Positions 44,072-54,365 of a DNA stretch of 64,000 nt are shown here, piece after piece. The translations under genes were made by a program, and so were the position numbers. The first letter of the stretch is position 1; each line of letters begins with the position of its first letter. The notes under the pieces are model-generated. The model was not told the DNA's origin. It saw nothing but the letters and a program-made list of their open reading frames with translations, and made no database searches. The DNA is from Mastigias papua (taxonomy: Eukaryota; Cnidaria; Scyphozoa; Rhizostomeae; Mastigiidae): assembly GCA_964019165.1 (NCBI GenBank), contig OZ025280.1:14626428-14690427 (forward strand), in the 5' to 3' direction.

Positions 44072-45183
44072 GTGGAAGACTCAAACATGGTTCCCAAAGA
44101 TGCTACATATGCTGATAGCACAACCTGTATTACTCCCCAAAGACACGAGTTTGTTGCAGTTGCCCCACAACAGGACAGTGACTCATCCACTGTGGCCAAC
44201 TTTAAGACTGATGGCATGCTTCTTATCAGGGGACGACTCGAAAAGCAAGAAATTTCAGGGAGAGCTTGTGAAAGTATCTTATCATCATGGGGAAATGGAA
44301 CCACAAAGCAATACAGAGTTTATTTGGATAAGTGGACAAGACGTGCTTCACAGAGAAATCAAGATCCCAATACACCAACTGTAGCCACTATTTCTGATTT
44401 TCTAACAGACCTATACAAGTCTGGAATGAGTTATTCAGCCATAAACACTGCTCGATCAGCACTATCTGCAGCTGTTGAACTGTCAGATAGTACCCTAAGC
44501 ATTGGAGAACACCCTTTAATTCGAAGATTTGTGAAAGGAACGTATCAAAGCAGACCACCCATTCTAAGATATAATTCAACTTGGGATATTTGCAAGGTAT
44601 TAGATCTACTTAAGATCTGGAGTCCTTCGTCAGACTTAAATTTAAAGTTACTGACTCTCAAGCTAGTTATGTTATGCTTGCTAGTTACTGGACAAAGGTG
44701 TCAATCAATCCACCTGATGGACCTAAAATATGTCTCCAAAACAGAATCGTCTTACATATTCTATCTAGAAGAACACATTAAACAATCTAAGCCAGGAAAG
44801 CGAAACCCAGAAATGGTGCTACCTGCATTTCTAGCAGACAAGAGACTTTGTGTAATGACTTGCCTTGATGCTTATATTGCAGAAACCGAAACTGTTCGAA
44901 ATACACAGAACACAAGGCTGTTCCTTAGCTACACTAAACCTTACCATCCCATCACAAAAAACACTCTTTCTAGATGGGTCAAATATGTAATGGCAAAATC
45001 AGGCATAGATATCAATACGTTTAGACCTCATAGCACCAGATCAGCATCTACTTCTGCAGCGCTTAGAAGTGGAGTGCCATTAGACATCATAATGAAGGTT
45101 GCTGGATGGTCAACATAGTGTACGTTTGCTAGATTCTACAATAAGGAGGTTCATACAGACACTGACTATGGTAGCTCAGTCAT
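44072..45183 (+). pseudogene. DIRS tyrosine recombinase, stop before the catalytic Tyr
   Basis: The frame 44072-45118 has an N-terminal SAM-like core-binding part (SWGNGTTKQYRVYLDKW) and the catalytic domain with Arg in TGQRCQSIHL, then HSTRSASTSAA (His-x-x-Arg) and AGWST. A TAG at 45116-45118 comes next, and the same frame then reads CTFARFYNKEV, containing the expected nucleophile Tyr. So one nonsense change separates the Tyr from the rest. The enzyme family inserts circular cDNA without a target duplication. The gene overlaps the RNase H region, as usual in DIRS. Confidence 0.85.
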
Positions 45184-45259
45184 ACGTTGTGCACTGTAAA
45201 TTATTGTCTGTGTTAGCTATTGATCATATTATTAGTTCTGGCTGTGAACAAATGGTTTA

Positions 45260-45312
45260 AGCCTAATCTCGTCAGAGACATTTTTGAGCGCGCGCTCGAA
45301 GCGCTGAAAAGT
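45260..45312 (+). repeat. left TIR of Harbinger C
   Basis: Differs from the inverted right TIR at only a few bases (GTCAGAGACA against CTCAGAGACG, then CGCTC against CGCCC). Confidence 0.93.
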
Positions 45313-45394
45313 AGAGAATCGCGTGCAAGCGCTAGGTGCCCCTGTGAGGGAGCTTAAAAAAGGGCGCCAAAAACATAAACAAATTGACATTGTA

Positions 45395-46729
45395 ATGGCC
45401 AATAGTTGTTTTATCGATAACATAATGGAGGAAGAGCATAGGAGAAGACTTATAATTCTGATAATTTTGCGAAGAAGGTTGCAAAGGAAAATAGAAAGAT
45501 CCAAAAATAAGAAAAGATATAAAATCAATGACGTCCTAAAAGAAAGGCGGCTAAAGGGCGAATTCTACTTGCTAGTTAATCAAGTTCGCTACTTCTATCC
45601 AGAACAGTTCTTTCAAATGTTTAGAATGTACCCTTCAAAGTTTGAATCCCTACTTGGATTGGTTGCCCCACTTCTACTGCGTGATCCAACAAAAGCAGAC
45701 ATCATTCCACCGGACGAAAGGCTATGTGTGACATTGCGATATTTAGCCACTGGTGATGCATTCAAAACTATTGCATCTAGCTACAGAGTCAGTGATACTA
45801 CTGTTGGAAGGATTATTCCAGAAACATGCAATGCTCTTTGGACTGTGCTTCTGCAAAATGGATTTCTTAAGGCACCAGAAACTGTGAATGAGTGGAAAAG
45901 CATAAGTGAAGAATTTGAGCAGAGGTGGAACTTTCCTAATTGCTTAGGGGCTATTGATGGAAAACACGTAATCGTTCAATGCCCCCCTCGGTCTGGATCA
46001 ATGTATTTCAATTACAAGAAGTTCCATAGTATTGTTCTGATGGCAACTGTCAATGCGAACTATGAGTTTATTATGGTGGACATTGGCAACTATGGAAGAC
46101 TAAGTGATGGGAGTGTCTTTGCCAGTAGCACATTTGGAATAGCACTCAACAATGGTCACCTTAATTTACCACCACCACGTCGATTGGACAATTCTGGTAC
46201 ATTGTACCCTTATGTGTTTATTGCAGATGATGCGTTTCCTTTAAAGCCAAACCTCATGAAACCATTTCCTGGTGATCATTTATCTACAATTAAACGAGTA
46301 GCAAATTATAGATTTTGTAGAGCACGCCGTATTGTTGAAAATGCTTTTGGAATTGCTACATCAAGGTGGAGGGTCTTCAGGAAACCCATATGTGCTGGAG
46401 TAGAAACAGCCATTTCAGTTACCAAGGCTGTGGTTGCATTGCACAACTACTTGATGAAGCGAAGAGTGTCCGAAGGCGGATCTGTGTATTTTCCATCCAC
46501 ATTAATTGATTGTGATGTTGATGGGTACATCAGAAGAGGTGCATGGAGAAATGAGCTCTTCAACCAGGCACTTTTGCAAATTGGGAATATTGGGTCAAAC
46601 AACCACAGTATAATAGCAAAGGAAGTTAGAGATAACTTTGCAAAATATTTTTCTTCAAATGAAGGATCAATACCTTGGCAATGGGATGTGGTACAAAGAG
46701 CCCCATATTCCTTTGATACAATAAACTAG
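45395..46729 (+). CDS. HARBI1-like Harbinger transposase, intact
   Basis: The preferred start is the ATG at 45395 (MANSCFIDNIMEEEHRRR); the frame is open further upstream but without an ATG there. Ends at TAG before 46730. The product, about 444 residues, has a basic N-terminal helix region, an HTH-like stretch (TIASSYRVSDTTVGRIIPET) and the DDE core: Asp in GAIDGKH, Asp in IADDAFPLK, Glu in RIVENAFGI, with the spacing of HARBI1 nucleases. The closing segment PSTLIDCDVDGYIRRGAWR and GSIPWQWD is shared with a decayed copy at 20161-20720. All catalytic residues are present, and the frame is uninterrupted. Confidence 0.92.
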   Translation: MANSCFIDNIMEEEHRRRLIILIILRRRLQRKIERSKNKKRYKINDVLKERRLKGEFYLLVNQVRYFYPEQFFQMFRMYPSKFESLLGLVAPLLLRDPTKADIIPPDERLCVTLRYLATGDAFKTIASSYRVSDTTVGRIIPETCNALWTVLLQNGFLKAPETVNEWKSISEEFEQRWNFPNCLGAIDGKHVIVQCPPRSGSMYFNYKKFHSIVLMATVNANYEFIMVDIGNYGRLSDGSVFASSTFGIALNNGHLNLPPPRRLDNSGTLYPYVFIADDAFPLKPNLMKPFPGDHLSTIKRVANYRFCRARRIVENAFGIATSRWRVFRKPICAGVETAISVTKAVVALHNYLMKRRVSEGGSVYFPSTLIDCDVDGYIRRGAWRNELFNQALLQIGNIGSNNHSIIAKEVRDNFAKYFSSNEGSIPWQWDVVQRAPYSFDTIN

Positions 46730-47460
46730 ACAGCTGAAATTTTTAATTTTATTAAAATCACATCATTCCTCTTGAGGTATTTGAAAGTAATATGTGCTTC
46801 CTCAATGTTAATACATCTATTTGTACTGAGAATGTGTAGTCTAACAAAACTTTTCTGGAAAGTCCAGGAGACTCCTGCAATGCAATTTACCTCCTGAAAA
46901 ATCATTGACTATGTACCCCTACTGAAACAGAATTGTTGTAATATTGTGCACAATCATCTTTTAGCATTTTTGAGAGTATGCTCCTAAATTTTTGGGCAAG
47001 CTCACAGACATGGATTTTCTAATATGCATGCTTGTCCACCAAACTACTTGGCAGCTATACAGTTACTATGACTGCTCTACTGTGCTGTTTCCAGGTTGAA
47101 TTCAAATAGGTTATGTTGATTGTAAAAGGTAGTCATGTAAAAAATTATTTGTATGAAAATGTGACAATGTCCTGATAGGAAACTCCTGCAAAACAACTAG
47201 AAAGATCCTGGGAAACTCCTGGAATTTCATTGCAGAATGTTTGGCCAGCATGAAAATAAAAATCAGATAGTAATATGACTTTTAAAAAGAACTGTTGTTA
47301 TGTGCTAAGTAATAAACTTTTTGGGGATGTTGTCTTTGTGCAATAATATTTGAATTGACTTCTGTATAGTATACAACTTTGTGAAAACAAGGCATTGCTA
47401 TCACTATTTCTAATCTCAAATTATGCCAATGAAAGCTTTATATGAAATAGTAAAAGGAGA

Positions 47461-49422
47461 TCAAACAGTTTCATTATCATCAAATTCATAATTAAAAAGT
47501 ACTTTCTGAATGTCAATTTTTGCAAGCCTGCTTTTCTTTGGTGGAAGCTGACGCAAACTTGAAATTAGGCTTTGACAAAATAGTGTGTCTGCATCCAAAG
47601 TATTAGCCTCACTACATTCAGAATCTCTGCTGGGCTTCTTTAAAGCCTCTACCAACATTAAATCAATTTTGTCTCTCCTTTCTTCAGTAGATTCCTTTTT
47701 CTCAACTCTCCTCCTTTTTGAAGCAGAATTTGCAATTATTGAGGAACTGGAATCAGTTGTGGAGTTGCCATGAGGTAGCAAGTTAGATATTGGTGAGGCA
47801 TCTGACTGAATAAGTGGCGAAGATGAAGGTTGAGAAAAAACTCCTTGAATCGGGGATTGACATGAAACAGATTGTTCAGTTATGTTGGACTCTGTACTGC
47901 GGCTCACAAGTGTATCCCTAAGAAATAGTAGAGATTCGTAGTGCTTGCAAGTACGTGTTTTACTGCCTCCAGAGCCTGACCTTGTATCAGCTTCAGTCTT
48001 CTTTAAACATTTTCCCATGGCATCACGTAGGTTCTTCCATTTTCTTTTAAGCTCTGATTCTATGGAAAATATTATTTCATTTCAAGAAGCTTGCCTGTGG
48101 GCAAACACTTAATAAGGATAAGTCACTAACTGCTTGTGGAGAGGAAGTTGCAAATATTCTCATACATTTTATGGAGCTTTTGCATTCATCTCAGGTGTAT
48201 ATAGACATCACTTCAGAAGAGAATACCATCCTATGCTCTGGGTTGCCAGACTTATGATTTTGTCTCAAGATCTTTGGAATTTCTTAGACCTATGCGATTT
48301 TTCTTGAGGTTTGATTTGCCCAAAGAACTTGGGATATATCTTGAAAATTATGCAAAATTCTCCCTGGTGGGGTTGTTGTAAGCAAGTAATATCAATGAAA
48401 ATGAGTTAAAGAAATCAAATAAAAATTCTCTGGATAATTTCCAGGTTGATTTCTTTAACTCATTTTTATTTATATTGCTTGCATACAACTAACCCACCAC
48501 AAAATAAGAATATTGAGCAAGTTGGCAGGACCACTTTTTTCTATGTAGAATAGACGTATCTCTATAATTCAAAAAGGGTGTTTCTCTAAGGTTAAGGGTT
48601 CTAAAGCTCTGTTCAGACGGCAAGATCCAGACTCAGATTCTGATAACTGGCTTCCATCGCTCTACTTGGCCCTCCAGTAATTACATATGATTAATAGAAG
48701 AGCAGAAGTTGATATGGATAAATGACATTATTACACATAGCCAAACCCTGTGAATTTTATTATGGAAAACAATGCATATTGGGATCCAGGAATTTCTAGA
48801 ATTTCAATCTAGCAATAGAGAACAAATTCTCCTTATTTTTCCTCCATGAATGTGTAAAATTTTGGCCCCCATCCCCAGATATATCCCACCTTTTCCCGTA
48901 GAAGGAGCAGTGGCAGCTCCATTCTCTTCACAAAAGTCACTATTTTGTTATGAATCTAAATGGTGTTCTTTACCACATGGCAAATTTGATACATATAGAT
49001 AAAGCTAGGTACCTTCCTATGATGTGGATGACGAGCCACAATGGCCTTGTTGCACTATTCAGTATTGGAATCGTGCTATAACACAATGTACAATAGGCCT
49101 ACCTACACCATATATTTCGTTCATTCAAATATTAAATTTCACATCACCCACCTGAAATCCGAAGTGGTTTGAGTCTATGTGTAATTACTCCCCAAGCATG
49201 TTCTTTCTTGTTTCTATCTTTGTATGCTGTACAACGAGGATCCCATATGCAGTTGTGGCTTTTTACTTCATTGATTAGCAGTTCGTTGATATCATCATCA
49301 GATGAAACAACTTTGTGGGGTTCTTCTGTAGAATTACTAATATGTTCTTGCGAATAAAAGTAATTGTTTTCCAGTATCTCCTCTGCTTCTACTTGCTCAG
49401 GAGAGGACGCAGCAAAATCCAC
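47461..49422 (-). CDS. MADF-BESS protein of Harbinger C, two exons
   Basis: Exon 1 is 49422-49152 (donor GTGGGT), exon 2 is 48059-47461 (acceptor CCATAG); joining gives a continuous 289-residue protein with matching phase across the junction (LRIS to ESELKRKWKNLRDAM). Residues from about 45 to 115 form a MADF domain (INELLINEVKSHNCIWDP, AWGVITHRL, KWKNLRDAMGK). A Ser-rich linker follows, then KKSRLAKIDIQKVLFNYEF at the end, a BESS motif. MADF is a Myb-related DNA-binding domain and BESS mediates protein interactions; in Harbinger elements this protein partners the transposase. The intron holds a foldback element at 48367-48500. Confidence 0.88.
48367..48500. repeat. hairpin foldback element in the MADF intron
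   Basis: Arms 48367-48418 and 48446-48500 are inverted repeats (AATGAGTTAAAGAAATCAA against its complement) with a small loop. It lies wholly inside the intron, so the coding frame is unaffected. Confidence 0.85.
48601..49143. other. intronic sequence, possible MITE end at 48603
   Basis: AAAGCTCTGTTCAGACGGCA at 48603 resembles the outer motif of the other foldback elements here. No matching right end identified. Confidence 0.3.
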
Positions 49423-49574
49423 GTTGCTATACCTTTCCTACGCCATTATAGTTCTACTCGCAATGGCACTAAGCGTGAGCGCTGGGAGTAGAAGACAAAC
49501 CTACTCCCAAAGGCGCCCAAGCGAAGACGTAGGTGATCGCAGCGACCGAAGTTGTTTCTCGTGTACGCATGCGT

Positions 49575-49627
49575 ACTTTTGAGCGCTTCGGGCGCGCGCT
49601 CAAAAACGTCTCTGAGGAGATTAGGCT
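49575..49627 (-). repeat. right TIR of Harbinger C
   Basis: Ends AGATTAGGCT, followed by TTA. Inverted partner of 45260-45312. Confidence 0.93.
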
Positions 49628-49679
49628 TTACTCTTGGAGGGACTGAAACACATCGGCCCACGAAGCTTTGAAGTCTCAT

Positions 49680-49710
49680 GGGATCTCAAATATGCAAATG
49701 AGGAGGTAGA
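49680..49710 (-). repeat. right terminal inverted repeat of DIRS
   Basis: Ends GAGGAGGTAGA at 49710. Only one mismatch to the inverted left end. Confidence 0.88.
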
Positions 49711-49759
49711 CTTAAAAACTTACACGAGGCTTACCTGTAAGGTGACGTTTGATTGGAAT

Positions 49760-49924
49760 TCTACCTCCTCATTGTTGCATAGAGAGATCACGTGCCCTCC
49801 CTAAGTAGTCTGCTCTTTACCCACCCCTATTTTGGCTAGTCATGGGCCTCATTTTTCACAGGATGACATTCACTACGCATGCGCTATCTCACGTGATCTC
49901 TCTATGCAACAATGAGGAGGTAGA
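49760..49924. repeat. 165-bp palindromic element with DIRS-related ends
   Basis: The arms 49760-49794 and 49890-49924 are perfect 35-bp inverted repeats (TCTACCTCCTCATTGTTGCA start). The outer 14 bases equal the DIRS ends, and inner sequence (GAGATAGCGCATGCGT, inverted) equals the DIRS left interior. It interrupts the Myb-like remnant at 49925. Confidence 0.9.
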
Positions 49925-50416
49925 AGCTCTTCCTTTGCAACTTTTACCATTACCTGATCTCTTTGCTGGGCAGACAAGGGTTTCTCTAGCTTTCTTCTTT
50001 TATTTTCACTTACTTTTATCTTCTTTGGCTCATCTACTGCACTTTCTTGGGATTTTTCCTTTTCCTTTGGCATAGGGATTCTTCTTCTTCTGTTAGATCA
50101 AATTCATCTATTTCAGGCTGTACATTACTTTCCATCTCTTGCTCTGAGGAATCTATGTCAAGATCCATTCTGCTGTCCATGATTTCATCATCTGGACTTG
50201 AAACAACAGCACCTTTTATTTGGTTCACTGAGGGGCATCCACCCCAAATGGAGACAAGGTGATCCCAATTTTCTATAATCAGTCTTCCACTGCCAGATCG
50301 TGTTCCATCTACTACAGCTTTTTTAAAATGTTGCCGCAACTGCTTAACTCTATACTTAATTCGGTTCTATACTGATGTGCATTGGCGCTCTCCTCTTGGT
50401 ATTGCACGGAACTAAA
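49925..50416 (-). pseudogene. Myb/SANT-like accessory gene remnant
   Basis: Reading from an acceptor-like CTGTTTAG near 50416, the exon gives RAIPRGERQCTS, a stop, then LRQHFKKAVVDGTRSGSGRL and DHLVSIWGGCPSVNQI, the second half of a Myb/SANT-like domain as carried by Harbinger-type accessory genes. An acidic segment and a Lys-rich segment follow in a shifted frame (NKRRKLEKPLSAQQRDQ). The palindromic element is inserted at its 3' end. Confidence 0.6.
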
Positions 50417-51040
50417 CAGAACAATGTACTTGTAACAATAAATGATCATTGATGAGATACTGAGAGAATGGAAATTCAGGGGTGATTTGTCAAAAAATGG
50501 GTATTTGGGAGGGGGCTTATTCTAGGAGGGGGCTTATTCCACAGTTTTGCATTTTCCTCAAAGGCTGACTGAAAAAATGACATACTTTTCTCAATCAAGT
50601 ACACTAAAAAACCAGAAAGGCTATTTCGCAATAGAAATTTTATGGTCGATAACGATTTTTTTAGTGTCATCACGAAAGTGACGTTTCATTCTGCCTTTTT
50701 GTCTGCAGTGAGGGGAAATAATAGTGTATGGCCATTACTCTGCACTTATGCTTCCCTCGAATAAGGCCCCATGGGAGCTTATTGGAGAGGTTGCTTATTT
50801 GCAAAACATGAGTGTCTAGGTGGGAGCTTACTGGAGGATTTACGGTAATAAACTATCAGTGACGCGTGGTTTATGGCCTAACTATGTTATGTGTTTCGTA
50901 TATGATCAGTTCTTCAGAAAAATGTGGCTTTGTGAGAATGAAATACTACCTTACCTTTCCCTATTTCCTTGTTGCTTCATCTTCAGAGCTTTCATCATCT
51001 CACACGTAGTTCTACTTCTGTTGTTCTGATGTATACATTT
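50417..51040. other. no gene recognised
   Basis: Contains GGGGGCTTATTC repeats near 50512-50535 and related GGAGCTTATTGGAG/GGGAGCTTACTGGAG motifs near 50772 and 50822, so a short repeat is possible, but no gene. Confidence 0.45.
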
Positions 51041-51261
51041 GTCGCAGTGGATGCTCATCTGGCGCCAGTAAACTGATCGATTCACGCCGCTTTGAGATTT
51101 CGCAGCACTTTGAAAACCTGAAATGAGTTCACAGCGCCGTGAAGCTCATTTCACCCTAGTCCATGTGAAAACTATGAGGGCTTTGACTACACACCGAACT
51201 GAAGTCACGGCGCCGCGAGTTTCAAAGCGCTTTGAAATTTCTCATGTGAAGGGGCTCTGAC
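51041..51261. repeat. foldback MITE-like insertion in the P remnant
   Basis: Right side reads (complement) AGAGCCCCTTCACATGAGAA, the common outer motif. The interior carries inverted variants of CAAAGCGCTTTGAAA and CGGCGCCG. It interrupts the P-element frame right after the NHKMKV block. Confidence 0.6.
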
Positions 51262-52620
51262 TTTCATTTTATGATTCTGCCATTTAAGATGTTTTGACTT
51301 AAGTGTGTTTCCCAAATGGAAGACATCAGTCTGTTGAGTTGTGTAAAGAGCTATAATGTACTCCCAAGATATCTTTTCTCCATTTAGTGTAACAAACACT
51401 GACATGTCATTGAATGCATTTCATGCCAGTTTAATCATACAGCATACATCAAAAACTACATGTATTTTTTCCCAAATAGAACTGGATAAGGGAATGATCT
51501 ATCAAGATTGTCAATCTGACATCCAAGCTTTTTTGCCATTCCCACATTTTTTGGTGCACTATCAAAAACAATAGCATGAACACTGGCACCAGTGTCACCT
51601 AACATTGTGATAGATTCCTTGATACTTTGGCATAGACCCATGGCATTTACGGAGTTTGTTAGGAAATAGGCAAGTGGTGTATACAATGGCTTGTTTAGAC
51701 CTGACACCATGATAACTAATCCATTTGTTGCTATGGTAGCAACCTTCTCTCCTGTAATATAGCCATAGTCACCATTGCCCACAAACTTCATATGGTTAGG
51801 ATCCCACTTAGTGTCCTTCCGAATGCTCATTTCATCAACAAGAACAACACAGTCACACTGGCCTTATTGACTTTGCTTTTGCAAAATTCTGGCTCACACT
51901 GTACCCTAGCTGTCCACAAGTGTAATGGTGACAGCCAAAGTGATTTTCTTAGGTATCTATATGCCCTAGCACTATAGAAATTGAATATGGTTCAAGGTGC
52001 TCTGATTTAATCCGAATATCTGGCACTTCTGGCAGAATATAAGAATATGTTTAAAGATCTCTCTTGTCATGTGCCCAAGATTTGACACCAAAGCTTCAGT
52101 ACTTTGCTCAGAGAGAAGTTCTGCTTGTTGCAACTTTTGCATGAGACCTTTCACCGTGTTTTCTTGTCTGATACTTTTTCTATGTAGGTTTTGTATTATC
52201 CTAATTTTCCTACTCAGTATTTGCTGGTACTGAGCCTTCACATTTTTAGCTGATACTTTTGATGCATATGTGTGGTCACAAAGTTTTGGCTGTTTAGGGG
52301 ACCAGGCTCCTGAATAAAGAGACTTCTCTGCTGGTGCATTGCGGTTTATTGGATGTCTTTCTTTTGCAGCTTTTGTCATTATATGCTCTGGAAACTCAAA
52401 GACTGACAGAACTGCATCTTTTTTCAAATACTTGTTTCAGTGTCATACAGTTTGAATATGGCAACATAGAAGTGTATGAAACGTCATTATCCATAACAGT
52501 CTGTCCACAAAGATGGGAACTTCTAGTTGGCATGCAGTTGGTATGCTTAATGGCAGAAAGCCACTTTTGCAACAGTTCCGGATTGTTAAGAGGGAACCTG
52601 TACAGAGTATTTAAATAATC
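51262..52620 (-). pseudogene. P-element (THAP9-like) transposase remnant
   Basis: N-terminal pieces resemble a THAP zinc finger (FPLNNPELLQKWLSAIKHTN, then SVFEFPEHIM) in two frames, followed by a coiled coil (LQQAELLSEQS). After a break, the frame 51830-51456 has MSIRKDTKWDPNHMKFVGNG and later VHAIVFDSAPKNVG, corresponding to the P-transposase catalytic segments DEMSIRK and the following V-D-xxx-N. Then VTLNGEKISWEYIIALYTTQ and KHLKWQNHKMKV follow (51405-51262), with a TGA between. At least three breaks; 3' part lost at the MITE. Confidence 0.75.
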
Positions 52621-53747
52621 ACAAAGTAGATTTTAAAATACCTTATGAGCCTATATGACATATAGAACCTATCTATGAGTTTGTGTATATACGAATGAAC
52701 AGTTGGCATTTGGTAACTCCAAGTCTCATGAGAAGTCAAAATTTGTTCGAATTATCAAGTGTCAACATTATGTGTTCCTTGGGAGAATATAGTAATATAA
52801 AGGATACAATTATGGCTAAACATATGACAGAGATTGTACTGTGAACTCAAGTTACATATGATGCTATACACATATCAAGCATATATACTGCTGCCTATGA
52901 AACAATATCCTGTCAGTATACTTGGCATAATAGAGTGCATAAGTGATGACGTCACAAAAATCTAGTTTTAGAAATTTGATATTTTGACAATACGACTTCA
53001 AACAGTACTATAACATAAGCCTGTGCGTTAGATTTTAATCAAGTAGCTTGAAGAAGTAGTGAAATATGATCATTTGATGACAGGAGATTTGCCATAGAAG
53101 CTACTGTACTTCTGCTCTGGTTCATAACGTTGGGAACCCTGCAGGAAATACAAAGTTGTAATAGGAACAAGAGCGACATTAAATTGCTTGTACCTCTATC
53201 ACTATTTGTAACAAACATCAGAAGCTCGACAATAGTGACCATGTCACAATGCTTTTTCAGAATATAAAGCCAAAAGTGTAATAGTCTAAACCTAGATATT
53301 TTGTGACCTCACACTTATGTACTCTAGTGAAGTCTTAACGTAGGCCCTCATGACTATGCTCCAGATCTGGCTATGTTACCATTACAGCACAAACTTGCTG
53401 CACAAAAACCATGCAGCGAATGTTTTGTTGCATACCTATAAAAGGAAACAGCTTTCTCCAATGATTTGTCCTTGATTTATTGCCGATTTGGCAATTGTAT
53501 GCGGCGCAAGACTTGACCATGCTGGCACTGTTGGTACTCAATCACGTTTCTTGCCATTTTGTTGCCCCCTTGCTGCTACCATTTTGGATACCCATAGATC
53601 GGACATGTCATGTGGTGCTGTGCATATTCTAGTTCTACTATTTCTATGGTACTAACATAGCTGAGACATTCTGATTAGAGAGGTACTTTCTTGTTACAAA
53701 TGACATAGGTGACTCAGATAAGGTGCCAAAATTGATTTTACAGTAAG
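52621..53747. other. no gene recognised
   Basis: Upstream flank of the P remnant. Short frames only. Confidence 0.5.
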
Positions 53748-54161
53748 ATGGAGGATGAGATATTGGTTCTGATGCATGATGATGATGAGATTGATGAAGA
53801 GGATTGTACTATCCTTTTTGATGTCAACCTCCGTGGAAATGTACATGGAGGCCTGCCTTATTATACATATGAATGCTTTGATGATGAATATGAGATTAAA
53901 TGTGGATTTACAAGGCAAGATATTTACACGAGTGTTGCTGCACTACACTCTCCAAACATTTTCAAGTTGGCGAATGGATTAGTTATTCAACATTTTCAAG
54001 CTCTATGCATATGCTTGAAGTGTTTCACTTATCCATGTGGGTATCCTGTTCAGGCAAATAAGAACAAGAAGGCATATTACGTGGGCTCCCAACAACAACA
54101 AATGTTTTTCAAAAACAAAACTGACAACAGAATGAACTATGATAAACAGGCCTTTGTATAA
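53748..54161 (+). pseudogene. Harbinger transposase N-terminal fragment
   Basis: From ATG 53748 the product has an acidic start (MEDEILVLMHDDDEIDEEDC) then LPYYTYECFDDEYEIKCGFT, QHFQALCICLKCFTYPCGYP. It aligns with residues 1-105 of the element A transposase (LPYWKYDRF..., DSVEALCLCLKRFAHPCHY). Similarity stops there and the frame runs into unrelated Lys/Gln-rich sequence. It preserves the N-terminus that copy B lacks. Confidence 0.75.
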
Positions 54162-54280
54162 AGTGCAAATCTGTGAACTGTGGTAGCAGGTTCCAAGCAG
54201 AACTTTTAGTATAGATTCAGTTCAACATATAAAAAACAAACACAGATATAGTTTTCTCAAACATATGTCAGTAAACAATG

Positions 54281-54331
54281 TGTATCACTAAGCCTTTCAC
54301 AAGAACAAAGTGTACTTCACACAACACACTC
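54281..54331 (+). repeat. 51-bp direct repeat, copy 1
   Basis: TGTATCACTAAGCCTTTCAC through CACACAACACACT recurs at 59490-59540 with about three differences. It lies just beyond the end of the Gypsy integrase fragment. Confidence 0.85.
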
Positions 54332-54365
54332 TGTCAGGCTATGGTTGATACCAACATGTTAATTA

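Larger units (their letters stand above)
45260..49627. mobile_element. Harbinger element C, apparently complete, nested in DIRS
   Basis: TIRs of about 53 bp (45260-45312 and 49575-49627) begin AGCCTAATCTC and include TTTTTGAGCGCGCGC; TTA flanks both sides (45257-45259 and 49628-49630), the TWA target duplication typical of Harbinger. Two convergent genes are intact: a HARBI1-like transposase on plus and a two-exon MADF-BESS protein on minus. This is the best preserved transposon in the window and could be autonomous. The interior 46730-47460 has no gene. Confidence 0.93.
40896..49710 (+). mobile_element. DIRS-type tyrosine-recombinase retrotransposon carrying a Harbinger insertion
   Basis: Terminal inverted repeats of 31 bp lie at 40896-40926 and 49680-49710, differing at one base (TCTACCTCCTCATTTGCATA start). 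Between them are ORF1, an RT-RNase H region and a tyrosine recombinase, with no integrase or protease, the hallmark of DIRS elements. A 4368-bp Harbinger element occupies 45260-49627, so the DIRS element itself is about 4.4 kb. RT has a deletion and the recombinase a stop. Confidence 0.85.
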
